From contig JAKCPI010002660.1 of assembly GCA_023213315.1 (NCBI GenBank), forward strand, positions 32,865-96,864: a stretch of DNA of 64,000 bases. The letters run 5' to 3'. Origin of the DNA: Euborellia annulipes. Lineage: Eukaryota; Arthropoda; Insecta; Dermaptera; Anisolabididae. Made by a program: the position numbers and the translations under genes. Positions 1 through 9,842 of this stretch are shown piece after piece (the stretch's first letter is position 1; every line of letters starts with the position of its first letter). Under the pieces are notes generated by a model that ran no database searches, was not told where the DNA came from, and saw only the letters and a list, made by a program, of their open reading frames with translations.

Positions 1-56
1 AAGACAACTTTCGATTACCGAAGGTGCGACCAGTCACACCAGATTTTTTGAATTTT
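1..56. repeat. HPR hairpin-head fragment
   Basis: The first bases are half of the roughly 95-bp palindromic head of the HPR family: a CGATTACCGAAGG core followed by GTCACACCAGATTTTTT. Full copies lie at 34.0, 50.2, 54.2 and 62.7 kb (plus) and 26.4 kb (minus). The element is cut by the window edge. Confidence 0.65.
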
Positions 57-522
57 TGTTTTATAGTTGCTAACACTATTAGAAATAAGAATTAAAATCT
101 ATTTTGGCCAAAAATCGTTTTGAATTCAAAAATAATAAACTTAAAATTTTTCAATGATTACTTTATTATATTCTTATATCATCCTCATATTTTCACTAAA
201 TGAAAGCAAAATTGCTTATTATTCAAACGGATTTAATTTCCAAAATACAAATCGTTGCTTTGTCAGCGCTATATATATATTTACTAGCCGCAAGGTTCCT
301 AATTTTTGTGTGAGTCACTGAATGTATTTAAATAATTGCTTGTTTGTTTGTCCTGTATACGTTCCTAAACTACTGGACAGATTTTTATTTGTAACTTCAC
401 TGTATATCATTTTTAATTAAAAATACAATAAAAATCTTGGATACCCAATTTATTAATATTCAGTAATTAATAATATAAGAGGAACAGATTTTTAAAATAT
501 ATTTTTTTTTCTTATTTTTCAG

Positions 523-623
523 ACTTAAAAGGCGCCAAGGCAAACTTGCCGATAATTAGTGAATCCTTTGCTGTAGACATCATACAGTCATTGTCAAGAA
601 AAGAGGCCAATAATACCTCATGA
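523..623 (+). other. candidate 3' exon, copy 1
   Basis: A polypyrimidine tract and TTTTTCAG precede this stretch. After two bases the frame starting LKGAKANLP runs 32 codons to TGA. The stretch and the sequence after it (TTTGTAAGTG and beyond) resemble 2001-2220, so the two are probably duplicates. No homology is recognised and the case rests on splice-like signals and similarity between the copies. Confidence 0.22.
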
Positions 624-734
624 AAGGAGCTGCACTTGTTCGACTCGCCTTTTACTGAAAATTACTGACTTTGTAAGTGCTTAATTTTTAATCTAAAACC
701 TCCCCAATGCCATCGTAATAAAAAATTTAACACG

Positions 735-775
735 ACTGTGAGTGTTTATTTAATTAGCGAGACCAAACATCTCTT
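735..775 (-). repeat. SINE-C tail fragment
   Basis: On the minus strand this reads AGATGTTTGGTCTCGC followed by an AATAAA-like stretch, matching the 3' part of the SINE-C copies at 845-936 (plus) and 18395-18486 (minus). Confidence 0.5.
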
Positions 776-844
776 CTTTAGTTTTTCACTTTGTTAGTAA
801 CTTGCGCGACTAACTGCATATAAGGGGAAGTGAGTTTTAGTGGG

Positions 845-936
845 GTAGGTCCGGTGCAATGGACAGCACGCCTATGCCCCGGAAAGACTGGGGTTCGATT
901 CCCGGGGGCCATGGGATGTTTGGCCTTGCCAATAAA
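845..936 (+). repeat. SINE-C, tRNA-derived
   Basis: The unit has a Pol III box B match (GGGGTTCGATTCCCGGG) and then GATGTTTGGCCTTGCC and AATAAA. The same order occurs on the minus strand at 18395-18486. It is read as a tRNA-derived SINE rather than a tRNA gene because the acceptor arm does not close and the unit is repeated with a non-tRNA tail. Confidence 0.6.
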
Positions 937-1170
937 AAACATTCAGTCTTGTTAAATATATCTATGACTAGTTAAGTCCGAATCGAGGTATTTTGAATAC
1001 TATTATCTTATTCAAATATATAGATCTCGAAAAATATTTAGTTATAAAAAATAATAGAATAATTTTTGAACGATTTCGAGGCTCCTAAAATAATAATCGT
1101 GTTGAACGTCCTGCGGTACTGAAATTTGCGATTTTTTAGCTATCCTGAGACGTGAAAAATATTATCAAAC

Positions 1171-1325
1171 TCCATCAATTCTCGAAGGTTTACTTTGAAG
1201 TTTGCAAGGTGGACGTGCATATTTTAAAATAATTTTAAACAATTATTTTTCAGAAATTTTATTAACTGACAAAAATCTGCACGTCCACCTTGCAAACTTC
1301 AAAGTAAACCTTCGAGAATTGATGG
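1171..1325. repeat. fold-back, about 49-bp arms
   Basis: Arms 1171-1219 and about 1278-1325 are nearly perfect reverse complements (left starts TCCATCAATTCTCGAAGG) around a 58-bp AT-rich loop. No target duplication was found. It is either a small fold-back MITE or a piece of a longer inverted repeat. Confidence 0.75.
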
Positions 1326-1464
1326 AATTCTACTTGGGCTGTTTCTTGAATATATTATCTAACTTATAATATATGTATTGATCCATGTCTGCAGTTGTTG
1401 AATTAAGGAGGTGGAGATTAAAACAGCAGATGTGAATATTATCTTTTTTATTCATTAAATCTTT

Positions 1465-1502
1465 TGGCGATCGATTTCGTCTCTTGTGACTTCATTAGGT
1501 TA
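1465..1502 (-). ncRNA. hammerhead-like motif, mutated core
   Basis: This is the left-arm counterpart of 1691-1728. On the minus strand the core reads CUAAUGA, so the invariant G5 is A. Stem II GUC/GAC and the palindrome AUCGAU are kept. Cleavage activity is not expected. Confidence 0.5.
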
Positions 1503-1690
1503 GTGTTGGTTAAATAAATATAAACGTTGATATAAATTCGAATTATAAACATGTATTGGTATAATATTAGTTAAGAAGAATAGAATTTGACAGTTAACTA
1601 TGAAAAATTCTATTCTTCTTAACTAAAATTATATCAATACATGATTATAATTCGAAATTATATCAACGTTCATATTCATTTAACTAACGC

Positions 1691-1728
1691 TGGCCTGATG
1701 AAGTCACAAGAGACGAAATCGATCGCCA
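1691..1728 (+). ncRNA. minimal type I hammerhead-like ribozyme, intact core
   Basis: Read 5' to 3': stem I strand UGGC; core CUGAUGA (1695-1701); one extra A (1702); stem II GUC, loop ACAAGA, GAC (1703-1714); GAA (1715-1717); palindrome AUCGAU (1718-1723), which would be stem III between two molecules; C17 at 1724; stem I partner GCCA (1725-1728). Every conserved hammerhead position is present. The extra base before stem II is the only departure from the textbook core. Self-cleavage after C1724 is inferred, not shown. Confidence 0.65.
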
Positions 1729-2000
1729 AAAGATTTAATTAATAATAAAAAAGATAATATTCACATCTGCTGTTTTAATCTCCACCTCCTTATTTATCAA
1801 ACTTAGTTTGATTTATAAGCATTTTAAATTAAAAAATAAGTATTATGGGGCACATAAGGTGCGACGCGGAATAAAACTCCACGTTTTCAGTTCATATTAG
1901 TAAAATCCGGACATTTCTCAGAAAAAAAAAAAAAAATTAAAATTCTATATATATATATATATACTAATCATATAAAATTGTTTTTTTTCTACTTTTTCAG

Positions 2001-2077
2001 GCTCAAAAGACACAACGCAGTGGCCGGGAATAAAGATGGAGAGTGAAAACTTCGCTGGATCATTTGCTTCATATGGA
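2001..2077 (+). other. candidate internal exon (25 codons)
   Basis: A long pyrimidine run and CTACTTTTTCAG precede base 2001, and GTAAGT follows base 2077. With a two-base start phase the frame reads SKDTTQWPGIKMESEN and on to ASYG, ending on a whole codon. The next candidate exon (3299-3354) starts in the matching phase 0 and is open. Product unknown. The region is related to 523-680, so an old repeat with splice-like ends is the alternative. Confidence 0.3.
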
Positions 2078-2280
2078 GTAAGTTTATTGTCAAAATAAAA
2101 CAGGCTGATAAAGCAAGAATATCATCTAATGAAAAAGGAAACAGCGCGTCATTTTCTGGAAACTTATTTTGTAAGTGGTTAAACTTTCAATCTAAATACT
2201 CTCCACTTCCATTATTATAAAAATTGTTCGGATCTAATAAGAAATGTTCAAATAGAAGAATTTCGATGGCTGAGTGGCAA

Positions 2281-2411
2281 TATATAAGGATCAGGAAGAT
2301 GTATGGCAGCCAGCAAGTGATAAAAAATCTATTTGATTATCGTCGACGTTTCAAATCAAATAGATTTTTTATCACTTGCTGGCTGCCATACATCTTCCTG
2401 ATCCTTATATA
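2281..2411. repeat. fold-back, about 58-bp arms
   Basis: Left arm 2281-2338 and right arm about 2353-2411 are close to perfect reverse complements (AGGATCAGGAAGATG in the left arm). The loop holds CGTCGACG, and on the minus strand it reads GAAACGTCGACG, the 3' half of the hammerhead-like motif, without a recognisable CUGANGA. Confidence 0.75.
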
Positions 2412-2412
2412 A

Positions 2413-3290
2413 GAAATGTTCATTTAATTCAGGGTGACTCTATGAACTTAGGAATTTATTTTAATTTTTTTTTTAGGAAAACATTACGTTTGTTTGGACC
2501 TGGTTCATCACCCTCACAAATCCCCGGATCCCCTCTTGTATTCCTCTTTTCTTTCCACTTGGGGTTTTCTCAAGTAAATTATTTACAAATTATATTTCAA
2601 ATAGAAAATGTTTACTTAAACCATAATCTTGGCCATTCTAAATTTATAATGGAAGCAATTTTTGAAAATTATTTTAGACTTAGAATCATTTTATGGCTAA
2701 TCAAAGTTATTCAATTATATATAACTTATATTTATATTTTTATGACATAATTTTTTAAATAGTTAATTGGCTTTTTGAAATATTAATAGAATTTATCAGA
2801 GTTCAAAGTTATACTTTGCCATAATATAGTTTAATTTTTTTTCCTAAGGGTTGATTTAAATATAGGATATTAGTAATAAAATAATACTTACCTTGAGAAG
2901 TCCTCATTTGGAAAAGAAATGACATTATCTCCTTTCCCTAAATAACTTTAGAAAGCCTATCATATTTAATTTAGAAAATATTGAATTTAACTTTTAATTA
3001 AATAGAAAAAATCTTTAAAACAAATAAATTATTCTGTAAATTAATATGATTGTAAAGAAATATAATTATTTTAATTTTTTTTTTTATTGCAATGATATCG
3101 CTTCTCATGCACTGTATTTTTTTTTTCTTTTTTATTTTGAGCCCTGTTGTATTATATTTGTATGCTTTTATAATGCTTTGTGATAACATGTACAACTTTT
3201 TTGTATGGTAAAAAAAAAAAAAAAAAAACAATTTGTAACAACCCCAAGACCTCCCAAGGGAGAAAAATAATAATAAATCCTATTTTTTTT
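2413..3290. other. AT-rich stretch with no feature seen
   Basis: Low-complexity AT-rich DNA with several poly-A and poly-T runs. Short open frames here look like chance frames. No RNA gene or splice-bounded exon was recognised before the pyrimidine tract at 3280-3298. Confidence 0.6.
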
Positions 3291-3298
3291 TTTTTTAG

Positions 3299-3354
3299 GT
3301 CTTACATCAAGCTGACAGCATTGGAAGAAATCATTTGGTAATGGAAAAAGACAG
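3299..3354 (+). other. candidate internal exon (18 codons)
   Basis: Preceded by an uninterrupted T tract and TAG, followed by GTAACA. In phase 0 it reads VLHQADSIGRNHLVMEKD plus two bases, with no stop. The phase agrees with the end of the 2001-2077 candidate. The two would be consecutive exons of an unrecognised plus-strand gene; transcript evidence is needed. Confidence 0.3.
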
Positions 3355-3768
3355 GTAACAAATCTTTAAAATATATTATTAGTAAACTATTTAGTGATCT
3401 TAAGGTTTGTTTCATATTAAATGGAGAATATTAATTGAAAAATATATTTTCTTAATTAAATATTCTTCTATTAATATAAAACTTCTATAAAACTAACTAT
3501 AAAACTAACATTGAGATTATTAATCATCTTTAATTAAATAGTATACTAATGATATATTTATTACTTTCAATAGTTAGATAGAAAAAATATTATTTTGAAA
3601 TAATTAAAATAATAGTAAAATATTTAATTAGATTTAATAAATATTCTCGTATTAATATGATATAATAGGATAATAGAATGGAATATTATATACTAGGGAT
3701 AGGTAATACAGAATAAATGAAATCTTTAATATATATGTCTTTATTTATTAATATACTAATAAAGAGTC
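3355..3768. other. AT-rich stretch with no feature seen
   Basis: Very AT-rich with short inverted stretches such as TATTAATAT. No gene or recognisable repeat unit was identified. Confidence 0.55.
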
Positions 3769-3769
3769 A

Positions 3770-4012
3770 TGGAGGAGGCGCAACGATGTGATCAGTGAGC
3801 TGTCCACCACCATCCCCGACCTCCAACCCATGCGCGCAATGACTTATATAGCCTCCAGTCCCCACTCTCTGGCCCCTGGCGCATGCGCAGAGAGATCAAG
3901 TCGACAAGAGGCGACGGCGGCGGCCGCCTGCCCCCTCCATGCCTGCATGCAGGCATGGAGAGAGACAACGAAGCGGGTTGCCGGCTCTCTGCGCGCCAGG
4001 GGCGCTAAAGAG
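3770..4012. promoter_or_regulatory. GC-rich, CpG-rich island with NRF1-like site
   Basis: This is a sharp GC island inside AT-rich DNA, rich in CpG. GCGCATGCGCA at 3879-3889 matches the NRF1 palindrome, and a perfect 26-bp palindrome lies at 3935-3960 (half-site CTCCATGCCTGCA). A plus-strand frame of 97 codons crosses it, but its composition (Ala, Arg, Ser, Pro) is what GC-rich DNA gives. A promoter or conserved element is the simpler reading. Confidence 0.35.
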
Positions 4013-4589
4013 AATATATTTATTAAATATATTTACATATTTAATAAATATATAAAGTCTTTAGCACTTATTCTGGTTTAAATTCCCTTGGATGAACCAA
4101 GGCAATGAGACTTGGATGTTCTTGGTCGAGCTTAAAGCCTTAAGCCCCCCCACCACGACAAGGTGACATCCTCGGGGGGGAATTATTAAAAAAAATAAGG
4201 GGAATAAATAAATGACAATTTATGGATAATCATTTTTTATTTCATTTTATACTTACGAATTTGTTTAGTCTTTTTTCTGAAATAAAAATTTTAATTAAAA
4301 ATATTAAGGTAATTTTTTTAATAAATGAAGGCCTCCTTGAGTATTATAATTAATTCATGCATTTAATTTTAATAAAAAGAAATAATCGAAACTTTGATAG
4401 AATTTTTAATTTTCCCCTAAATGGAAATTCTGATCGACTTCTAAATCACAGATCTTCAAGCATTAAAATAAAAAATAATTAAGCAATTAAAAAAAGAAAA
4501 ATCCCAATTCCCAAAATATAAAACAAATACTCCACCAATCAATTCAAATATTAAATTATAAAAATAGAAATAAATTAAAATTAGAATTT

Positions 4590-5560
4590 CATGTGCTGAG
4601 GGAGGTGGAGGAAGCCTTTACAATTAATTCCCTTAAAAAATGGAAAAAAAAAATAATGAAGAAAATTGAATTTTATGGAAAGTAGTTTTAAGTTAGATAA
4701 TTAATAGTTATAGAGTAACTATTGTTATAAAAAATTTAAAAAATTCAAATATTTTTTTTTCTCATTAAAAAACGAATCTTTCGATATTTATGTAAATAAA
4801 AAGTATTATTTCGAGGGCTATTTTAGTGAAGGGTTAACTTTCCTTGAAGGGGCTGAGGAAGGGAGGCTTTAAACTTAACAAAAGGCAAAAATTTTATAGT
4901 GTAAATGAAGAGATTAATAATTACTACCCCTGTTCCTTCCTTTATTCCCCTACCCTCGGGAGTACCTCTATATTTAATATTCGAAAGGTTCGTTTTTCTA
5001 TTAATAGGAAAAGAATATTTGTATTTTTTTAAATAATTTTTTCAATGAAAAAAAAAAAGAATAATTACTTTTAAATAAGATATTTCAAGGGGGTGGGTTG
5101 ACAAACGAGATGATGGTTAGGGTGCGTTACATTATAATTCACTTTGAGATTAAGACACTATAGAAACAATAAATGCAACAGCTGGTTTGTTTTGAAGTGA
5201 AAGGCCTTTCTTTGTCTCTCTATATATAAAACTATTAAAATAAAACACAAACCCAAATTAGTAAAAGATAAAATAATAGGCCTACTTTTTACTCAAATCT
5301 AACAATATTTAAAGATAGAAAAAAAAAATGAAAGATTCAAAGTTTATAGGACTTAAAATAAAACATTCACCATTCTTTCATATTTTCACCCCGTAACCAA
5401 CCAACAACCCTTAATAAATAAGACAATTAGCATTTTAAGAGATAGGTAGCTAAATTAGGCATCGAATTTTTTGACAAGACACAGACAAACACACATAAGT
5501 AAAAAATTATGAAAAAATATAAATAGTAAATTCAAGATCTTATTATTCTAATTTTAGAGA
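4590..5560. repeat. segment resembling 57.7-58.5 kb
   Basis: The stretch around 5060-5130 (GAATAATTAC, then AATAAGA, a G-rich block and GTTACA) resembles 58013-58090 in the same order. The sequences that follow share ACTCAAATCTAAC-like, CAACCCTTAAT-like and other blocks. Both have a possible minus-strand splice donor (GTAATTATTC) at the same place. It could be an old segmental duplication of a 5' exon and promoter, or a diffuse repeat. Confidence 0.35.
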
Positions 5561-5919
5561 TAAATTATTTTTCTTAATATTAAGATAATATAATATAATA
5601 ATAAGATTCTTAATAAGGCGTGAGACATTTTTTTGGAGTAAAAGAAAAATTAAAAACGCTGATTTTACCTATTTCATATGCAGCTTCATTTCTTTACGAT
5701 TAGTCCATTCTGAATTCCTTATGAGAGAACCTAGAACAAAGATTTAGAATAATTAAAATATTTTTCATTTCTATTAAAATAAAGCAAATTGTACAGTTTA
5801 TCCCTGTATCTGTGTGTATTCTTTAAACTGATCATATGTGGGAAATGGAAAATCATTTTTAAAATAACTTATATAATCAATGAAGTTAGTGGCTGTTTTT
5901 CTATAAAAATCAGAAGGAG

Positions 5920-6270
5920 CAGGTGAACCCAAAAATAAAAAGCCTCCGATTTTCCATAGTCCTGCGAAACGTTTTGGGTTAATTTTATTGGCCCATCTTA
6001 AGTCTTTCAAAATTGTTAATGTCCCGGAGTTGATAGTAAATAGGAGAAGGAGCAGGCGCATAATGATCATTCTCACTTAATAAGTATGATGGGCCAATTC
6101 GCCAGCATATAATATACATAATTTGCATCTATTATCCGTAAGGGCAAGGCAGAGACATTAACAATTTTGAAAGACTGAAGATGAGTCAATAAAATTAACC
6201 CGAAACGTCGCAATGGATTTTGATTTTGGAAAATCGGAGGCTTTTTATTTTTGGTTGCACTTGCTCCTTC
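5920..6270. mobile_element. fold-back unit with hammerhead-like motifs
   Basis: About 110-bp arms near 5930-6040 and 6150-6260 are inverted copies (AAGCCTCCGATTTTCC on the left; its complement at 6226-6241). Each arm carries the hammerhead-like motif: the right copy (6175-6209) has an intact core and the left copy (about 5966-6003, minus) is decayed. A (TA)n tract follows the right arm. Confidence 0.55.
6175..6209 (+). ncRNA. hammerhead-like motif
   Basis: Core CUGAAGA at 6175-6181, extra U, a weak stem II (GAG... with CCC), GAAACGUC ending at 6209. Stem I pairing is poor. This is probably a decayed family member. Confidence 0.4.
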
Positions 6271-6274
6271 TCCT

Positions 6275-6320
<46 letters not shown>

Positions 6321-6394
6321 CTTGAAGGTTTCCGCGACCGGATGTATGCGAAGACAAGTTTTCTCGGGTTAAGTCGCGTGGGGTGCTGAGATTT

Positions 6395-7130
6395 ACTCGA
6401 CGTTTCTGCTCTCCTTTTGGAGCCATTTTCAAGAGAGAAGGAAGTTAGGAGGTAATGGTGAAGGGGGGTTGTTTACGGGGTCGCAGTCTTCCTGGTCCCC
6501 AGGTCAATTTGGTGGATGACTCAGAGGCGTGGATTGGTCTCTGAGAACTGGAGGAAGGTTGGGTGTGTGTAATTGTGTTCGGTTTAGGTTGACTACGGGG
6601 CCTCAATCTGCCTACTCCCCAAGTCGGTGTATTGGTGGTGTGTTTGGTGGATGCCTCAGAGGTCTGGGTTTGTCTCTGAGGAATGGACAGTGGTTGGTTC
6701 TGTGTAATCGGGTTTGTGTTTGGTTTGGGTTGACTTTGGGGCCTCAATCTGCCTACTCCCCAAGTCGGGGTGTTAGCTCTTGGTTCCCGGGGTCTCAACC
6801 TGCCTACTCCCCAGTTGCTCTCGGCTCCTTTTGGAGCCATTTTCAAGAGTATGGAATTAGGAGGGAATTGTTGGGGTGGTTTGTTTACGGGGTCGCAGTC
6901 TTGCTGATCCCCAGGTCAATTTGGTGGATGCCTCAGAGGCTTGGTTTGGTCTCTGAAAGCAGAAGGAAGGTTGAGTGTGTGTAATTGCGTTTGTGTTCGG
7001 TTTAGGTTGACTACGGGGCCTCAATCTGCCTCCCCAAGTCGATGTGTTATTGGTTTGGTTAGTGGTGGGGTTAGGAGATTGGGTTTGTTTCTGAGATTTA
7101 GATAGACGCAATCTAAATCTCAGAAACAAA
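6395..7130 (-). repeat. tandem repeat with Pro/Arg-rich open frames
   Basis: Units of roughly 170 bp recur three to four times and again at 10080-10540. On the minus strand they give frames of 133 and 101 codons that repeat WGVGRLRPRSQPKPN with spacers rich in Thr, Gln and Pro, and begin MKMAPKGAES. Shared DNA includes GGCTCCAAAAGGAG, a stem II-like hairpin followed, near 6400, by GAAACGTCGAG. I read this as part of a retroelement untranslated or terminal region whose low-complexity frame stays open. A translated repeat peptide is not excluded. Confidence 0.45.
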
Positions 7131-7383
7131 CCCAATAAATAAATAAATAAGAAAATAGGCATTTTAAGAGATAGGTAGCTAAATTAGGCATCGAATTTTT
7201 TGACAAGACACAGACAAACACACATAAGTAAAAAATTATGAAAAAATATAAATAGTAAATTCAAGATCTTATTATTCTAATTTTAGAGATAAATTATTTT
7301 TTTAATTAAAATCTAAAAAAGAAGATAAAAGGAAGAGAATTCAACCAAAAATAACCCTTTAAATTATTACAAAATAATTACAA

Positions 7384-7560
7384 TGGTTAATCAATAAAAG
7401 TTAAGCTTGAGAAACCATTTTAATAAAATTACTCACCAAATGGCAATTACAGCAGAAAACTAGAGTTGGAGTAGGAGTTTGGCTCCAATTAAAGTGAACG
7501 GCAAATTGGTTCCAAATCTGAAAATAAAATCATATTTTTAAATGAAAATTCTTTTTTTTT
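7384..7560 (-). repeat. duplicated unit with exon-like core, copy 1
   Basis: The unit matches 9843-10020 over its whole length. On the minus strand 7437-7517 has TTTATTTTCAG before it and GTGAGT after it, and gives 27 open codons starting IWNQFAVHFNW and ending CCNCHL. The other copy keeps the frame with an extra codon. A third related end (CCATTTG then GTGAGC) occurs at 7742. This could be a duplicated small exon or a repeat that carries splice sites. Confidence 0.4.
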
Positions 7561-7587
7561 TCCTTAATTTGTTTAGTCTTTTTTTAG

Positions 7588-7722
7588 CATCCCTATTTAT
7601 TTCAAACGATTGGAGCCAATTCAAAAGAAGAATATTTTTTTCTGGGAAACGAACCCGGGACCCCTAGGCAAAAGAAGCTAATGTCTTCTCTCTGAGCCGC
7701 GAGTCTCGGGCTTTAAATAGAA
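7588..7722 (-). repeat. SINE-F, tRNA-derived
   Basis: On the minus strand there is a box B-like GGGTTCGTTTCCC with a tRNA-like 5' part, then a tail sharing ATTGG and AAATAAATAG-like blocks with 40010-40120 and 10010-10060. Confidence 0.45.
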
Positions 7723-8015
7723 ATAAAATAATAAGCTCACCAAATGGCAAAGTGCAGCAGGCGATATTTTATGAGTATGAAGTAATTATAAATTGCATCA
7801 AGATCAGTTCTTATAATTGAAGTAGGGGGCTGCAGTTCGATTACTTCCTTAAGATCAGTTCTGTAAATAATAGGGAAAAAATTAATTAATATAGAAATAT
7901 GAAAATCATTTAAATAAATAATTAAATAAATATAATCGTATGGAGGAAGGCCGTCTAATTTACAGGAAGGTGAAGAAAATAGACTTAATTCGGCCCAAAA
8001 TAATTTATTACCAAT

Positions 8016-8055
8016 GTCTACGTTTCGGGGACTAAACGTCACCCATCCTCAGGAC
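8016..8055 (-). ncRNA. hammerhead-like motif (left arm)
   Basis: Mirror copy of 9314-9353: stem I GUC/GAC, core CUGAGGA, extra U, stem II GGG/CCC, GAA, ACGU, A17. It lies at the same distance from the palindrome centre. Confidence 0.55.
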
Positions 8056-8693
8056 CTTAAAATACAACACAACAACAAAACTTTATAAATAAGATAAACT
8101 TAAAAAGCACGATATTAAAGAAATACAAGAAAGAGAGGACAAGTACACTTACAAAGGTCGTAAAGTCTTTCGTGCCTCCAGCACTCGTGTAATAAATACA
8201 ACAATAATTTGTTGTGTGAAATGATGGCTGTATTTTATATTAGGGTTCAGCTCACCATATAGCCAAATTACTTGCAAATTTTAACCACGAGCCACTCTGA
8301 GTCAATGCTAGGCATCTAGTAATGATTTTGCTATTTATTTTAATTTTAATTTAAGAACTAGGATTAAAGGTGGGGGGGGAGGGGGATTCCATAAATATTC
8401 TTCACAAACATATTGAAATAAACAATACATTCTAGTTACTTGTAAAATTAGTAAAAACAAAAAAAAAAAAAAAATATAAATAAAAATTTAAAATAAACAA
8501 ATTTAGATATAAAATAAAATAAAATAACCATCCCCCTCTCTCCGCACTCACCCACTTAATAAGACATTGTGATACACGGCATTGAGGTCTTGTGTGTCAG
8601 TGTGGTGGTTCACCAACTTATCCCTATTCGAGATGATGTAGCACATCTCAAGAATTTTTTTGATAACGCGGATATAGTTGTCACGGAGAGAAA

Positions 8694-8817
8694 TGGTGAA
8701 ATTCTAAAAATTCTTGAGATGTGCTACATCATCTCGAATAGGGATAAGTTGGTGAACCACCACACTGACACACAAGACCTCAATGCCGTGTATCACAATG
8801 TCTTATTAAGTGGGTGA
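8694..8817 (+). pseudogene. C-terminal tail of a Penelope-like protein
   Basis: The frame reads REGEIL-like bases and then EILKILEMCYIISN, VNHHTDTQDLN, VYHNVLLSG and TGA. The pattern EM.YI..N...VN..TDT..L...Y resembles the last residues after the GIY-YIG endonuclease in Penelope-like elements, as I remember them; no search was run. The reverse transcriptase and the GIY-YIG catalytic residues are absent, so this is a 5'-truncated relic. The left arm carries the same tail on the minus strand, ending near 8548. Confidence 0.5.
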
Positions 8818-9313
8818 GTGCGGAGAGAGGGGGATGGTTATTTTATTTTATTTTATATCTAAATTTGTTTATTTTAAATTTTTATTTATATTTTTTTTTT
8901 TTTTTTTTTTTTGTTTTTACTAATTTTACAAGTAACTAGAATGTATTGTTTATTTCAATATGTTTGTGAAGAATATTTATGGAATCCCCCTCCCCCCACC
9001 TTTAATCCTAGTTCTTAAATTAAAATTAAAATAAATAGCAAAATCATTACTAGATGCCTAGCATTGACTCAGAGTGGCTCGTGGTTAAAATTTGCAAGTA
9101 ATTTGGCTATATGGTGAGCTGAACCCTAATATAAAATACAGCCATCATTTCACACAACAAATTATTGTTGTATTTATTACACGAGTGCTGGAGGCACGAA
9201 AGACTTTACGACCTTTGTAAGTGTACTTGTCCTCTCTTTCTTGTATTTCTTTAATATCGTGCTTTTTAAGTTTATCTTATTTATAAAGTTTTGTTGTTGT
9301 GTTGTATTTTAAG

Positions 9314-9353
9314 GTCCTGAGGATGGGTGACGTTTAGTCCCCGAAACGTAGAC
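9314..9353 (+). ncRNA. hammerhead-like motif (right arm)
   Basis: Stem I GUC (9314-9316), core CUGAGGA (9317-9323; position 7 is free in hammerheads), extra U, stem II GGG paired with CCC (9340-9342), GAA, palindrome ACGU (9346-9349), A17, stem I partner GAC (9351-9353). It lies about 500 bp after the Penelope-like stop codon, where pseudo-LTR hammerheads sit. Confidence 0.6.
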
Positions 9354-9419
9354 ATTGGTAATAAATTATTTTGGGCCGAATTAAGTCTATTTTCTTCACC
9401 TTCCTCTAAATAATTAAAA

Positions 9420-9842
9420 TAAATAATAAATATATATTATATGGGCGTTAATTATTCAAAGTAATTTAATAACTTATTTAAAAAAAAAAAAAAATGTTGT
9501 ATGGAGATATATATAATAAGATGAAATTAGTAAATATTTATATGAAATAGTGAAAATAAATATTACCTGATCTAATTTATATATAGACTGAATGTAAGGT
9601 GGCTGTAGTAAGGGAAGAAAAGGAGTCAGCCAGCCAAAAAAATAATATAAATGATGAATGTCTTCTTTTTCACTTTCACAGCCCCTTTTAAATGAAATGA
9701 GTTGTCATTCGGTAATCACATCTAAAATTAAAAAGGAAAAAAATAATTTAATACGAATTATCCAGGGAGGGAAATTTAAGATGATGTAAAAATAAAGTTC
9801 TGTTTTGTAAAATTGTATTATCTTTATATATATATATTTTGG
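9420..9842. other. AT-rich stretch with a weak minus-strand exon-like block
   Basis: A possible minus-strand acceptor (AATTTTAG) lies near 9722 and a donor (GTAATATTT) near 9567, but every frame between them has stops. Nothing else was recognised. Confidence 0.35.

Larger units (their letters stand above)
1403..1793. mobile_element. fold-back unit with hammerhead-like motifs
   Basis: Two arms of about 187 bp (1403-1588 and 1605-1793) are inverted copies separated by about 16 bp. Each arm carries the hammerhead-like motif. The right-arm copy has an intact core and the left-arm copy has one core substitution. The arrangement matches inverted pseudo-LTRs of Penelope-like elements; no reverse transcriptase is seen here. 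Confidence 0.6.
7964..9403. mobile_element. 1.44-kb palindrome of two Penelope-like 3' ends
   Basis: Left arm 7964-8659 and right arm 8706-9403 are near-perfect reverse complements around a 46-bp spacer. Reading outward from the centre, each arm has a short protein tail ending in TGA, about 500 bp of untranslated sequence, a hammerhead-like motif and then a few dozen bases. Two Penelope-like element ends joined head to head explain this. Penelope-like elements are known for terminal repeats in inverted as well as direct orientation. The high arm identity suggests a young event or gene conversion. Confidence 0.65.

Noticed and set aside
845..920. Functional tRNA gene
   Set aside because: Box B is good, but the acceptor arms do not pair and the unit is repeated with the same non-tRNA tail, so a SINE is preferred.
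2376..2750. 124-codon plus-strand frame
   Set aside because: It starts inside a fold-back arm and is Phe/Ile/Leu-rich with no signal peptide pattern or splice context; typical of AT-rich DNA.
3935..3960. CRISPR or phage-type operator palindrome
   Set aside because: The window has no prokaryotic gene organisation; a eukaryotic CpG-island palindrome fits better.
6529..6984. 151-codon plus-strand frame
   Set aside because: It is the opposite-strand shadow of the tandem repeat whose minus-strand frames repeat GRLRPRSQPKPN; both are repeat sequence.
8569..8817. 82-codon frame treated as a whole gene
   Set aside because: The first half reads through the palindrome's left arm in the wrong direction. 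Only the part after about 8694 has Penelope-like similarity.
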